Source: Nocardia aobensis NBRC 100429 (lineage in GTDB: Bacteria > Actinomycetota > Actinomycetes > Mycobacteriales > Mycobacteriaceae). Taken from it: a DNA stretch of 38,254 nt. Shown here piece after piece: positions 10,278 to 19,509 of the stretch. The stretch spans positions 1 through 38,254 of the forward strand of contig NZ_BAFQ01000116.1 of assembly GCF_000308375.1 (NCBI RefSeq), given 5' to 3'. A model generated the notes under the pieces. That model searched no databases. It was not told where the DNA came from and saw nothing but the letters and a program-made list of their open reading frames with translations. A program made the position numbers and the translations under genes. Position 1 is the first letter of the stretch; every line of letters begins with the position of its first letter.

Positions 10278-10311
10278 ATAGTTCGGTAGCGAACTATCCG
10301 ATAGCGAACTA
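10278..10311. promoter_or_regulatory. MarR operator between marR-like and cupin genes
   Basis: ATAGTTCGGTAGCGAACTAT (10278-10297) is a perfect palindrome with 8-base arms and a 4-base centre. The half site TAGCGAACTA occurs at 10287-10296 and again 15 bases on at 10302-10311. It is in the intergenic space of a divergent MarR/cupin pair, 14 bases before the cupin start codon, so a bound dimer would block both promoters or the cupin RBS region. The palindrome is seen; its use by this MarR protein is inferred from position. Confidence 0.75.
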
Positions 10312-10324
10312 CTTGGGAGATCCG

Positions 10325-10825
10325 ATGACGACCGAACCCCGCATTCCCGCCGCCATCGTCCAGCCCGCCGAGGCCGAGGTGCGCAAGACCGACGCGGTGA
10401 CCATGCGCCTGCTGCTGGATTCCGACCGCACCGGCGGCAGCGTCAGCACGCTCGAGGTCACGATGGCGCCCGGCGCCGACGGCGCGACTCCGCACTACCA
10501 CACGCTGTCCGACGAGCTGTTCTACGTCGCCGAGGGCGAATTGCAGGTGCTCGCGGGCGACGAGATCACGACCGTCGCCGCGGGCGGCGCGATCACGGTG
10601 CCGCGGTTCATGCCGCACGCCTTCGGCGCCGCACCCGGTTCACCGGCGCGGATCCTGATCGCACTGACCCCCGCCGTGCAGCGCTTCGGCTACTTCCGGC
10701 TGCTCGAGCGGGTGGCCTCCGGGGAGGCCACCCTCGCCGAACTCGCCGCTACCCAGGACAAGTACGACAACCACTTCGTCGACGCGCCGAACTGGTGGGC
10801 CGAACGCAACGCCCACCGCGCGTGA
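10325..10825 (+). CDS. Cupin-domain protein
   Basis: Protein of 166 residues with one cupin_2 barrel (about 40-115). Motif 1 is TPHYHTLSDELFYVAEGELQ: two His and a Glu that bind metal. Motif 2 is VPRFMPHAFGA with the last His. So the metal site is complete, which suggests a dioxygenase, isomerase or small-molecule-binding role rather than a degenerate cupin. Helical tail RLLERVASGEATLAELAATQDKYD is similar to quercetin-dioxygenase-like cupins regulated by MarR proteins. GGGAGA lies 4 bases before ATG 10325. Reaction and substrate cannot be stated. Confidence 0.9.
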   Translation: MTTEPRIPAAIVQPAEAEVRKTDAVTMRLLLDSDRTGGSVSTLEVTMAPGADGATPHYHTLSDELFYVAEGELQVLAGDEITTVAAGGAITVPRFMPHAFGAAPGSPARILIALTPAVQRFGYFRLLERVASGEATLAELAATQDKYDNHFVDAPNWWAERNAHRA

Positions 10826-10888
10826 ACCCGAGCGTAGAGCGGCACGAGACGCCGACGGCCGCGGAAGCCGGTCGGGCGAGTGGGCGGG

Positions 10889-11131
10889 TCAGGGCTTGCT
10901 GACCGCTTTGCGCCGGTTGGCACCACCCCGGCTGCGGAGTTGCACATGCGACTCCACGAGCACGTTGTGAATGAATCCGTACGAGCGGCCGGTCTCCCGC
11001 GCCAGCGAACGAATGCTGGCGCCCGCCTCGTATTGCTTCTTCAGCTGGGTTTGCAGCCGGTCGCGCGACTTGCCCGTGACGCGCGTGCCCTTACCCAACA
11101 TCGACTTCCCCTGTGCGGGCCTGTCACTCAT
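10889..11131 (-). CDS. Small helix-turn-helix protein (Rv1473A-like)
   Basis: 80 residues, very basic. The segment LQTQLKKQYEAGASIRSL, ARETGRSYGFIHNVLVESHV (about residues 26-64) is a resolvase/Hin-like HTH with a typical recognition helix RSYGFIHNVL, followed by a basic tail (LRSRGGANRRK). The ATG at 11131 has GGAGGAAG just before it. In mycobacteria a short regulator (Rv1473A, as recalled) lies directly downstream of the ABC-F gene Rv1473 in the same orientation, which is what is seen here. It may bind DNA as a small global or local regulator; the target is unknown. The 140 bases to the ABC-F gene hold a CAGTGA/TCACTG inverted repeat (11183-11202). Confidence 0.82.
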   Translation of the reverse strand: MSDRPAQGKSMLGKGTRVTGKSRDRLQTQLKKQYEAGASIRSLARETGRSYGFIHNVLVESHVQLRSRGGANRRKAVSKP

Positions 11132-11271
11132 GGCTTCCTCCGGTCGCCGTGCAGCCTCATTCCAGGCTAGACACTCGACTCGCAGTGATCAACGCCTCAC
11201 TGTGATGAAACTCACCGATTGCGAGGATCTTTCGGCGTGTCTCGGCGCGTCGCAGGAAGCATTCGCCACGC

Positions 11272-12903
<1,632 letters not shown>

Positions 12904-12993
12904 AACAGTCTCCTAGCACGGTAAGGGGGCGAACGGTTCGATTGTGCATCCCTCGGACACACCAGAACCACCCATTCTACCGGCTCTCGACGG

Positions 12994-13116
12994 TCACTCG
13001 GCCACCACCCGCAGGGTGCGCAACGTCGGATCGGCGGGATCGGGCACATTCATCCCGTTCTCCACTCCGGACCGCAGGTAGTCCACGACTGCGGCGTCGA
13101 CCAGTTCCCCGGGCAC
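12994..13116 (-). CDS. Possible 40-residue protein
   Basis: Short frame from GTG 13116 with GAGAGG 5 bases before it, ending at TGA 12994-12996. The product begins VPGELVDAAVVDYL and ends PTLRTLRVVAE. Codon third positions are almost all G or C, as in real genes here, and it reads in the same direction as, and 39 bases after, the F420-type oxidoreductase gene. No family is recognised. It may be a small gene, or the C-terminal remnant of a larger protein. Confidence 0.35.
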   Translation of the reverse strand: MPGELVDAAVVDYLRSGVENGMNVPDPADPTLRTLRVVAE

Positions 13117-13155
13117 GATCGCCTCTCGTGGATACCTATGGTGATCGGGTACCGC

Positions 13156-14109
13156 TCAGCGCAGGGCCGGCAGTACTTCCTTCTCGTATGCGGTGAAGAA
13201 GCCCTCCAGATCCGGTCCGATCTGGCCGACGTAGACCTCGTCCGCGCCGGCTTCCACACACGTGCGCAGCTGATCGATATGGCGCTGCGGGTCCGGCCCG
13301 GCGGCGAAGTGCCGCCGTGACGCCTCGCGATCGAGCAACGACATCGCGTCCTCGAAATCGGCGGGGCGCGGCAGGGTCTGGCCCAGCTGGCCCGGCAGCA
13401 GTTCGTTGGCCCACAGCCGATGCGCGGCGTCGACCCCGGACTCCTCGTCGGCCGCCCAGCTCACCTTGGTGCCCATCTGCACCGGTTTGGCGCCTCCGCC
13501 GCTGTCGCGGAACAGGCCGACCAGCTCCGCGTCGGGCATGCTCGTGCAGTAGCCGTCGCCGATGCGCGCCGCCAATTCCGTTGCCTGCGGGCCGAATCCG
13601 GACACATAGATCGGCACCGGCCGTTCCGGCAGGGTGTAGATCCGCGCCTCCTGCACCTCGTAGTGCTCGCCGCGGTAGGTCACCAGATCACCGCGATGCA
13701 GGCGGCGGATCACGTCAACGGCTTCGGCCAGCATCTGCAGCCGCTCCCCCGGCGGGGGCCACGGATCGCCGAAGATGTGCTCGTTGAGCGCCTCACCGCT
13801 GCCGACGCCGAGCACGAAGCGGCCGTCGAGTTGCACGGCGGCGGTGGCCGCGGCCTGGGCGATGATCGCGGGGTGGATGCGCACCGTCGGGCAGGTCACG
13901 GCCGTGGTGATCGGCAGCGACGTGGCCTGGGACAACGCGCCGATCGTGCCCCAGACGAACGGGCTGTGCCCCTGGGCGTCGTTCCAGGGATGAAAGTGAT
14001 CGGAAATCCACAGCCGCTCGAAACCGGCCTGCTCCGCGCGCTGGGCCTGCTCGACGAGTTCCTTCGGCCCGAATTGTTCGCTGGCGAGAAAATATCCGAT
14101 GGCTGCCAT
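13156..14109 (-). CDS. F420-dependent LLM-class oxidoreductase, G6PDH-like family
   Basis: 317 residues forming a luciferase-like TIM barrel. IGYFLASEQFGPKELVEQAQ (residues 4-23) and ISDHFHPWNDAQGHSPFVW (about 35-53) match the TIGR03557-type F420 enzymes related to glucose-6-phosphate dehydrogenase Fgd. GVGSGEALNEHIFGDPWP and VYVGQIGPDLEGFF near the end are also family signatures. It should use the deazaflavin F420 for hydride transfer in the cytoplasm; the substrate is unknown, and it is not clearly Fgd1 itself. ATG 14109 was taken, with only a weak GGAC before it. It stands alone, 54 bases downstream of the enolase-like gene on the same strand, so it could be the last gene of that operon. 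Confidence 0.9.
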   Translation of the reverse strand: MAAIGYFLASEQFGPKELVEQAQRAEQAGFERLWISDHFHPWNDAQGHSPFVWGTIGALSQATSLPITTAVTCPTVRIHPAIIAQAAATAAVQLDGRFVLGVGSGEALNEHIFGDPWPPPGERLQMLAEAVDVIRRLHRGDLVTYRGEHYEVQEARIYTLPERPVPIYVSGFGPQATELAARIGDGYCTSMPDAELVGLFRDSGGGAKPVQMGTKVSWAADEESGVDAAHRLWANELLPGQLGQTLPRPADFEDAMSLLDREASRRHFAAGPDPQRHIDQLRTCVEAGADEVYVGQIGPDLEGFFTAYEKEVLPALR

Positions 14110-14163
14110 GTCCGGCGGTTACCCAGCAGCCGCGCCGGTATTCGGCCGCCCGCGCGCACCATC

Positions 14164-15267
14164 TCACCGGTGAGCGGCACTCTCGACCGAATATTTTCCG
14201 GCCGAGTCGGCGAGCCGCATTCCGTGCCCGGAGCCCCGGCCGGTCGCGAGCGCCCCGTCGCGGACGCCGGGCACACCGTCGACCAGCAGTGGTTCCAGGC
14301 GGCTGTGGTCGATGAACCATTCCACGTGGCGCAGGTGGGCGAACGAGGACACGATCGGCGCGTGCAGCGCGGGCGCGCAGTGCGCGGAGATGTCGAGGCC
14401 GTGCGCGGCGGCGAGCGCCGCGCATTCCAGGAAGCCGCTGTAGCCGCCGCAGCGGGTCACGTCCAGTTGCAGACAGTCCACCGAGCCGATCAGCGCGGCC
14501 GCGTCGTAAGGGCGGTAGACGTATTCGCCGGCGGTCACATCGCAGCGCAGCGCCGCGCGCAGCATCGCCAGACTGGGGGGATCGTCACTGGTGACGGGCT
14601 CTTCGAACCAGATCACACCGTGCCGGTCCAGTTCCGTGCCGACCCGGCGGGCCAGGGCGGTGGAGTAGGCGCCGTTCGCGTCGACCATCAGGCGGGCACG
14701 GTCGCCGAGCAGCCCGTTCGCGAAGGACACCCGCTCGAGATCCCGATCGGTCCGCTCGCCGCGGTCCTCGCCGATCTTGATCTTGACCCATCGGCATCCC
14801 GCCGCCAGCCAGCCGTCGATCTGCTCGCCCAGCTCGTCGTCGGTGAGAGTGGTGAAACCCCCCGAACCGTAGACCGGGGTCGCCGGTCGCACGGCACCGA
14901 ACAGCCGGCTCAGCGGCACATCGAGCAGGCGCGCCTTCAGATCCCACAGGGCGATATCGACGGCGCTGAGCGCATGGGCGACGACCGCGGCGGTGCCCAG
15001 ATTGCGGCAGGCGCGCTGCATCCGGATCCGGCAGTCGCCGATGTCGAACGGCGAACGCCCGGCCAGGACCGGCGCGAGCACCTCGCGCACGATCGCGGCG
15101 GTGGCGCCGCCGCTGTAGGTCCACCCCAGTCCGGTCCGCCCGCCCGCGTCGATTTCCACGGTCACCGCGGTGGTCGCCTCCCACCGCAAGGTGCCGTCGG
15201 CTTCCGGCTCCGGCGTCGGGAAGCGGTAGACCCCCACCCGGACCACCTCGTCGATGGTCGCCGTCAC
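14164..15267 (-). CDS. Enolase-superfamily enzyme (mandelate racemase / muconate lactonising type)
   Basis: 367 residues from GTG 15267. The N-terminal capping domain (1-130) is followed by a barrel with all superfamily residues: KxK base VKIKIG (Lys162, Lys164), metal ligands Asp196 (MVDANGAYS), Glu222/223 (WFEEP) and Glu248 (VTAGEY), and the His296 base (ISAHCAP) with an Asp (LQLDVTRCGG) before it. This places it in the MR subgroup, which removes the alpha proton of a carboxylate such as a sugar acid or hydroxy acid; the exact substrate cannot be read. Its GTG overlaps the TGA of the preceding dehydrogenase gene by four bases (GTGA), so the two are translationally coupled and probably act on linked 2-hydroxy acids. 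Confidence 0.9.
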   Translation of the reverse strand: MTATIDEVVRVGVYRFPTPEPEADGTLRWEATTAVTVEIDAGGRTGLGWTYSGGATAAIVREVLAPVLAGRSPFDIGDCRIRMQRACRNLGTAAVVAHALSAVDIALWDLKARLLDVPLSRLFGAVRPATPVYGSGGFTTLTDDELGEQIDGWLAAGCRWVKIKIGEDRGERTDRDLERVSFANGLLGDRARLMVDANGAYSTALARRVGTELDRHGVIWFEEPVTSDDPPSLAMLRAALRCDVTAGEYVYRPYDAAALIGSVDCLQLDVTRCGGYSGFLECAALAAAHGLDISAHCAPALHAPIVSSFAHLRHVEWFIDHSRLEPLLVDGVPGVRDGALATGRGSGHGMRLADSAGKYSVESAAHR

Positions 15268-18182
15268 TTCCGGTCCTTCGCCGCCAGCGCCTCGGCCAGC
15301 AGTTCGACGGCGTGGCGGGGATCGGCGTCCGGTTGCAGCTGTCTGATCTGGGTGCGGCAGCTGAACCCGTCGGCGAGCACCACGGTGCCCGGATCGCGCT
15401 CGCGCACGGCCGGCATCAACTTGTCCTCCGCACAAGCCACCGAGACGTCGTAGTGGCCGCGTTCGAAGCCGAAATTGCCTGCCAGACCGCAACATCCGGC
15501 ATCGAGGACCTCGACGTCGGCACCGGTCGAGGACAGCAGTTCCCGATCGGTGTCGTAGTGCATGATCGCGTGATGGTGGCAGTGCGGCTGCACCATCGCC
15601 GCGGTGTCGACGTGCGGCGGGGTCCAGTCCGGCGCCCGTTCGGCCAGCAGTTCGGCCAGTGTGTAGGTCTGTTTCGACAACCGCTCGGCATCCTGGTCGC
15701 CGTAGAGCAGTTCGGGCAGATCGGCCCGGAACACGGCCGCGCAGCTGGGCTCGAGGACGACGACCGGTGTGCTGTCGCGCAACTGTGGCGCCAGTACCCG
15801 CAGCGTGCGGCGCAGCACCCGTTTGGCGGTGGGCAGCTGCCCGGTCGAAATCCAGGTCAGGCCGCAGCAGACCGTGCGCTCGGGCACGATCACGGAGAAG
15901 CCCGCGGCCTCCAGCACCGTCACCGCGGCTTCGCCGATGCCCGGTTCGAAGTTGTTTGTGAACGTGTCGGGCCACAGCAGCACCGTGCCGCGCTCCCCCG
16001 TAGTGGAGCTCGTATGGTCGCGGAATGCCCGGGTGAACCGGGTGCGGGCGAAGCGCGGCATCTCTCGTTGCCGCGCGATGCCGCCCGCCGCCGAGACCAG
16101 GCGCCGCAGGCCCGGGGTGTGAGTCACCGCGTTGGCGAGCGGAGCCACCGAAGTGCCCAGCCGGGCCCACAGCGGAATCCAGCCCATCGAATAGTGGGCC
16201 ATCGGCCGGACCTGGTGTTCGTAGTGGTGGGACAGGAATTCGGCCTTGTAGGTGGCCATGTCGACATCGACCGGGCAGTCGCTGCGACATCCTTTGCAGG
16301 CCAGGCACAGATCGAGCGCGTCGCGGACTTCGGTGGACCGCCAGCCGTCGGTGATCGCCTCACCCTGCAGCATTTCGAACAACAGCCGGGCCCGGCCGCG
16401 GGTGGAATGCTCCTCCTCGCGCGTGGCGCGGTAGCTGGGACACATCACCCCGCTGCTCTCGCCGCGGCATTTGCCGACGCCCACACAGCGTCCGGCCGCC
16501 TCGCTGAACCGGTGGTCGTCGTCGGGAAAGGCGAAGTGCGTCACCGGTTCCCACGGCCGGTAGGCGCTGCCCTGACGCAGATCCGAATCCAGCCGGTGCG
16601 GCTCGACGACCTTGCCCGGATTCATCCGATTGCGCGGGTCGAACAGCGCCTTCACCTCACCGAAAGCGCGAACCACCTTGTCGCCGAACATGATCGGCAA
16701 CAGTTCCGCGCGCGACTGGCCGTCGCCGTGCTCCCCGGACAGCGACCCGCCGTAGCTGCTCACCAGACGCGCGGCACGTTCGACGAAGCGCCGGTAGTGC
16801 GCGATTCCGTCGGCGGTGCGCAGGTCGAACGGAACGCGGGTGTGCACACAGCCGTGACCGAAATGCCCGTAGAGCGAACTGGATTCATAGCCGAATTCGT
16901 CGAGCAGCGCGTCGAAGTCGCGCAGGTAGTCGCCGAGCCGCTCGGGCGGGACCGCGGCGTCCTCCCAGCCCTCGTGCGTTTCCGGGCCGTCGGGCGGATA
17001 GGCGGTGGCGCCCAGTCCGGCCTCGCGGGCGGCCCACACCTCGGCCTCGCGGTCGGGATCGTCGAGGATGGTGGAACTCGCCTCGGTGGCGCGCTCGAGG
17101 TCGGCGATCATCTTCTTCGCCCGCGCGTCGGCCTCTTTCTGGTCGTCGCCGTCGAATTGCACCATCAGCCAAGCCTTCCCGTCGGGCAGCTGCGAGATGG
17201 CCTTCGCCGCGAGGTGCCGGCTGTGCTCCAGTTCGACCAGACGATGGTCCAGGCCCTCGAGCGCGGCCGGATCGTGCGGCAGGATCCGGGAGACCGCGTC
17301 GGCGGCGTGATAGACGTCGGGGAAGCCGAGGACGGCCATCGCTTTCGCGGCCGGCACCCGCACCAGCTCGATCTCCGCGCGCAGGACGGTCACCAGGGTG
17401 CTCTCGCTGCCGACGAGGAACTTCGCGATATCGAATCCCCGCTCCGGCAGCAGCGCGTCGAGGTTGTAGCCGGAGACGCGGCGCGGAATGTCGGGATAGG
17501 CCGCGCGGATGTCGTCGGCGTAGCGGTCCCGGATCTCCCGCAGGCGCCGGACCAGCTCGTCGGCCTCCGGATTCGTGCCCGGGATCGGATCCTCGGCACC
17601 AACCCAGGCGCGCAACCCGTCGTAGGTGAGGATCTCGAGCCGGCGCACCGAATCGACCATCTTGCCGTAGGCCTGTGCGGTGGCACCGCACGAGTTGTTG
17701 CCGATCATCCCGCCGATCGTGCAGCTGACGTGGGTCGAGGGCTTGGGCCCGACCATCAGCCCGGACGACTTCAGCTGCTGATTGAGCGGGTCGAGCGCGA
17801 TACCGGGTTCGACCACGGCCGTGCGGGTTTCGGCGTCCACGGCGAGCAGCCGGTGGCAGTATTTGGTCCAGTCGATGACGACCGCCGTATTGCAACTCTG
17901 ACCGGCGAGGCTGGTGCCGCCACCGCGCGAGAGCAACGGGACGTCGTGGTCGCGGCAGATGCCGACCGCGACCGCGGCGGCTTCCGGTGTGCGCGGAACG
18001 ACAACGCCCAGCGGCAGGGCGCGATAGTTCGAGGCGTCGGTGGAATAGGTGGCGCGAGTTCCCGAATCGAAACGGACCTCCCCGTCGACCGCCTCCTTCA
18101 GTGCGGTCTCGAGCGCCTGCATCGGCCATCGGTCTCGATTCGAGCCGCGGTGCGGGCGGGCCGTGCGATCCGACATCGTCAT
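15264..18182 (-). CDS. FAD/Fe-S D-2-hydroxyacid dehydrogenase (YdiJ/GlcD-GlcF fusion)
   Basis: 972 residues, about the size of E. coli YdiJ, a D-2-hydroxyglutarate dehydrogenase. The N-terminal half is a PCMH FAD-binding domain (LLSRGGGTSLAGQSC, TIGGMIGNNSCGA) with the FAD-oxidase C domain (GHFGHGCVHTRV, GSLSGEHGDGQ). The C-terminal half is a glycolate-oxidase-iron-sulfur region: CVGVGKC...CP, the ferredoxin motif CLACKGCRSDCP, and two CCG domains (VCCGLTW and GCCGLAGNFGFERGH). Such enzymes oxidise D-2-hydroxy acids and pass electrons to the membrane pool. ATG 18182 was chosen, with AGGGG 8 bases before it. The upstream 230 bases are divergent to an SDR gene. The overlap with the enolase-like gene suggests a common pathway. 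Confidence 0.92.
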   Translation of the reverse strand: MTMSDRTARPHRGSNRDRWPMQALETALKEAVDGEVRFDSGTRATYSTDASNYRALPLGVVVPRTPEAAAVAVGICRDHDVPLLSRGGGTSLAGQSCNTAVVIDWTKYCHRLLAVDAETRTAVVEPGIALDPLNQQLKSSGLMVGPKPSTHVSCTIGGMIGNNSCGATAQAYGKMVDSVRRLEILTYDGLRAWVGAEDPIPGTNPEADELVRRLREIRDRYADDIRAAYPDIPRRVSGYNLDALLPERGFDIAKFLVGSESTLVTVLRAEIELVRVPAAKAMAVLGFPDVYHAADAVSRILPHDPAALEGLDHRLVELEHSRHLAAKAISQLPDGKAWLMVQFDGDDQKEADARAKKMIADLERATEASSTILDDPDREAEVWAAREAGLGATAYPPDGPETHEGWEDAAVPPERLGDYLRDFDALLDEFGYESSSLYGHFGHGCVHTRVPFDLRTADGIAHYRRFVERAARLVSSYGGSLSGEHGDGQSRAELLPIMFGDKVVRAFGEVKALFDPRNRMNPGKVVEPHRLDSDLRQGSAYRPWEPVTHFAFPDDDHRFSEAAGRCVGVGKCRGESSGVMCPSYRATREEEHSTRGRARLLFEMLQGEAITDGWRSTEVRDALDLCLACKGCRSDCPVDVDMATYKAEFLSHHYEHQVRPMAHYSMGWIPLWARLGTSVAPLANAVTHTPGLRRLVSAAGGIARQREMPRFARTRFTRAFRDHTSSTTGERGTVLLWPDTFTNNFEPGIGEAAVTVLEAAGFSVIVPERTVCCGLTWISTGQLPTAKRVLRRTLRVLAPQLRDSTPVVVLEPSCAAVFRADLPELLYGDQDAERLSKQTYTLAELLAERAPDWTPPHVDTAAMVQPHCHHHAIMHYDTDRELLSSTGADVEVLDAGCCGLAGNFGFERGHYDVSVACAEDKLMPAVRERDPGTVVLADGFSCRTQIRQLQPDADPRHAVELLAEALAAKDRK

Positions 18183-18412
18183 TCGTGCACCCCTGTCGTG
18201 GTCGGCCGGATTGTCGTGCGGCCGCACCTCGCCAGCGGGCGGCCGGACACCGCGCGAATACCCGGCCGACCGCAGGTCACACCCACCGAACCGGACACGC
18301 TGCCGGGCGATCCCCTGCCGCATAACGCCGCCCGTCCCGGGTACGCGTCAGATGCGACGCCCGCGCGATATGCCCTCGGGCGCCGGACAACCGCGCGAGG
18401 AGAGGAGACCGA

Positions 18413-19393
18413 GTGAGCGCACAGTCACCGGTAGTGGTGGTCACCGGAGCCAGCGCCGGAATCGGGCGCGCCACCGCACGGCGCTTCGCCGCCGACGGGG
18501 CGCGCGTGGCGCTGCTGGCCCGTGGGCGCGCCGGACTCGACGCCGCCGCGAAAGACGTCGAGCAGGCCGGTGGTGCGGCACTGCCGATTCCGACCGACGT
18601 CGCCGACCACGACGCCGTCGAGGCGGCCGCCGACCGCGTCGAGCAGCAGTGGGGTCCGATCGACTTCTGGGTGAATTCGGCGTTCACCTCGGTCTTCGCG
18701 CCCTTCACCGAGATCGAGCCGGAGGAGTTCCGCCGCGTCACGGAGGTGACCTATCTCGGGTCGGTGCACGGGGTGATGGTGGCGCTGGCCCGGATGCGCC
18801 CACGCGATCGCGGCACCATCGTCCAGGTCGGGTCGGCGCTCGGCGAACGCGCGATTCCGCTGCAATCGGCCTATTGCGGCGCCAAACACGCGGTCAACGG
18901 ATTTCTCGAGGCGGTGCGGGTGGAGTTGATGCACGAGCGCAGTGGCGTGCACGTGACGATCGTGCAGGCACCGGCGGTCAACACACCCCAATTCTCCTGG
19001 GTGCGTTCACGTTTGCCGAAGAAGCCGCAGCCGGTGCCGCCGATCTACCAGCCCGAGGTGGTGGCCGACACCATCGCCTTCGCCGCCGAGCATCCCGAGC
19101 GCAAGCAGTACTGGGTCGGCGCGAGCACGGTCGGCACCGTCGTCGCGCAGCGGCTCGCGCCCGCGGTGCTGGATCGCTATCTGGCACGCACCGGCTACGA
19201 CTCACAGCAGACCGACGCCGACGAATCCGAGCGGCCGGACAACCTGTGGCGCCCCGTCGACGACGAACACGGCCACGACTTCGGCGCCCACGGTGACTTC
19301 GACGGCCGAGCTCACCGGCACAGTCCGCAGGCGTGGATGTCGCGCTGTGTCGAATCGGTGGCCGGTTCGGTCGCCCGGATGGCCCGGCACTGA
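18413..19393 (+). CDS. Short-chain dehydrogenase/reductase with C-terminal extension
   Basis: 326 residues, longer than a classical 250-residue SDR. Rossmann motif TGASAGIG (11-18), catalytic Ser141, Tyr154 and Lys158 (YCGAK) are present. The usual NNAG structural motif is replaced by VNSA (87-90), seen in a subset of SDRs. After about residue 235 a helical extension follows, ending in RPDNLWRPVDDEHG, typical of the actinobacterial SDR group with a C-terminal domain of unknown use. GTG 18413 has AGGAG 5 bases before it. The gene is divergent from the D-2-hydroxyacid dehydrogenase and is followed by a hairpin and the ThDP enzyme. Substrate unknown. Confidence 0.9.
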   Translation: MSAQSPVVVVTGASAGIGRATARRFAADGARVALLARGRAGLDAAAKDVEQAGGAALPIPTDVADHDAVEAAADRVEQQWGPIDFWVNSAFTSVFAPFTEIEPEEFRRVTEVTYLGSVHGVMVALARMRPRDRGTIVQVGSALGERAIPLQSAYCGAKHAVNGFLEAVRVELMHERSGVHVTIVQAPAVNTPQFSWVRSRLPKKPQPVPPIYQPEVVADTIAFAAEHPERKQYWVGASTVGTVVAQRLAPAVLDRYLARTGYDSQQTDADESERPDNLWRPVDDEHGHDFGAHGDFDGRAHRHSPQAWMSRCVESVAGSVARMARH

Positions 19394-19414
19394 CCCAGCC
19401 ATCGGCCCCGCCGG

Positions 19415-19439
19415 CCGCGGTTGAGCACGGCAACCGCGG
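19415..19439 (+). terminator. Hairpin after the SDR gene
   Basis: Perfect 9-base arms CCGCGGTTG (19415-19423) and CAACCGCGG (19431-19439) with a 7-base loop, 22 bases after the SDR stop and 71 before the ThDP-enzyme start. No T-run follows. It probably ends the SDR transcript; an attenuator in the leader of the next gene is the alternative. Confidence 0.55.
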
Positions 19440-19509
19440 GTACCCGCCCGGCGACCAGGGGGCACGCTGCACATCCCCGCGGGCTCGACACGGAGAGGAC
19501 AGGACAGAT

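Noticed and set aside
11183..11202. CAGTGA/TCACTG inverted repeat as an attenuator of the ABC-F unit
   Set aside because: It lies after the ABC-F gene, before the small HTH gene; six base pairs with an 8-base loop is too weak to call.
13050..13259. Other short frames around the LLM oxidoreductase end
   Set aside because: Arg-rich products overlapping the real gene in other frames, without RBS.
15312..18416. A 1034-residue plus-strand frame across the dehydrogenase
   Set aside because: Antisense shadow; the minus strand shows FAD and Fe-S motifs without interruption.
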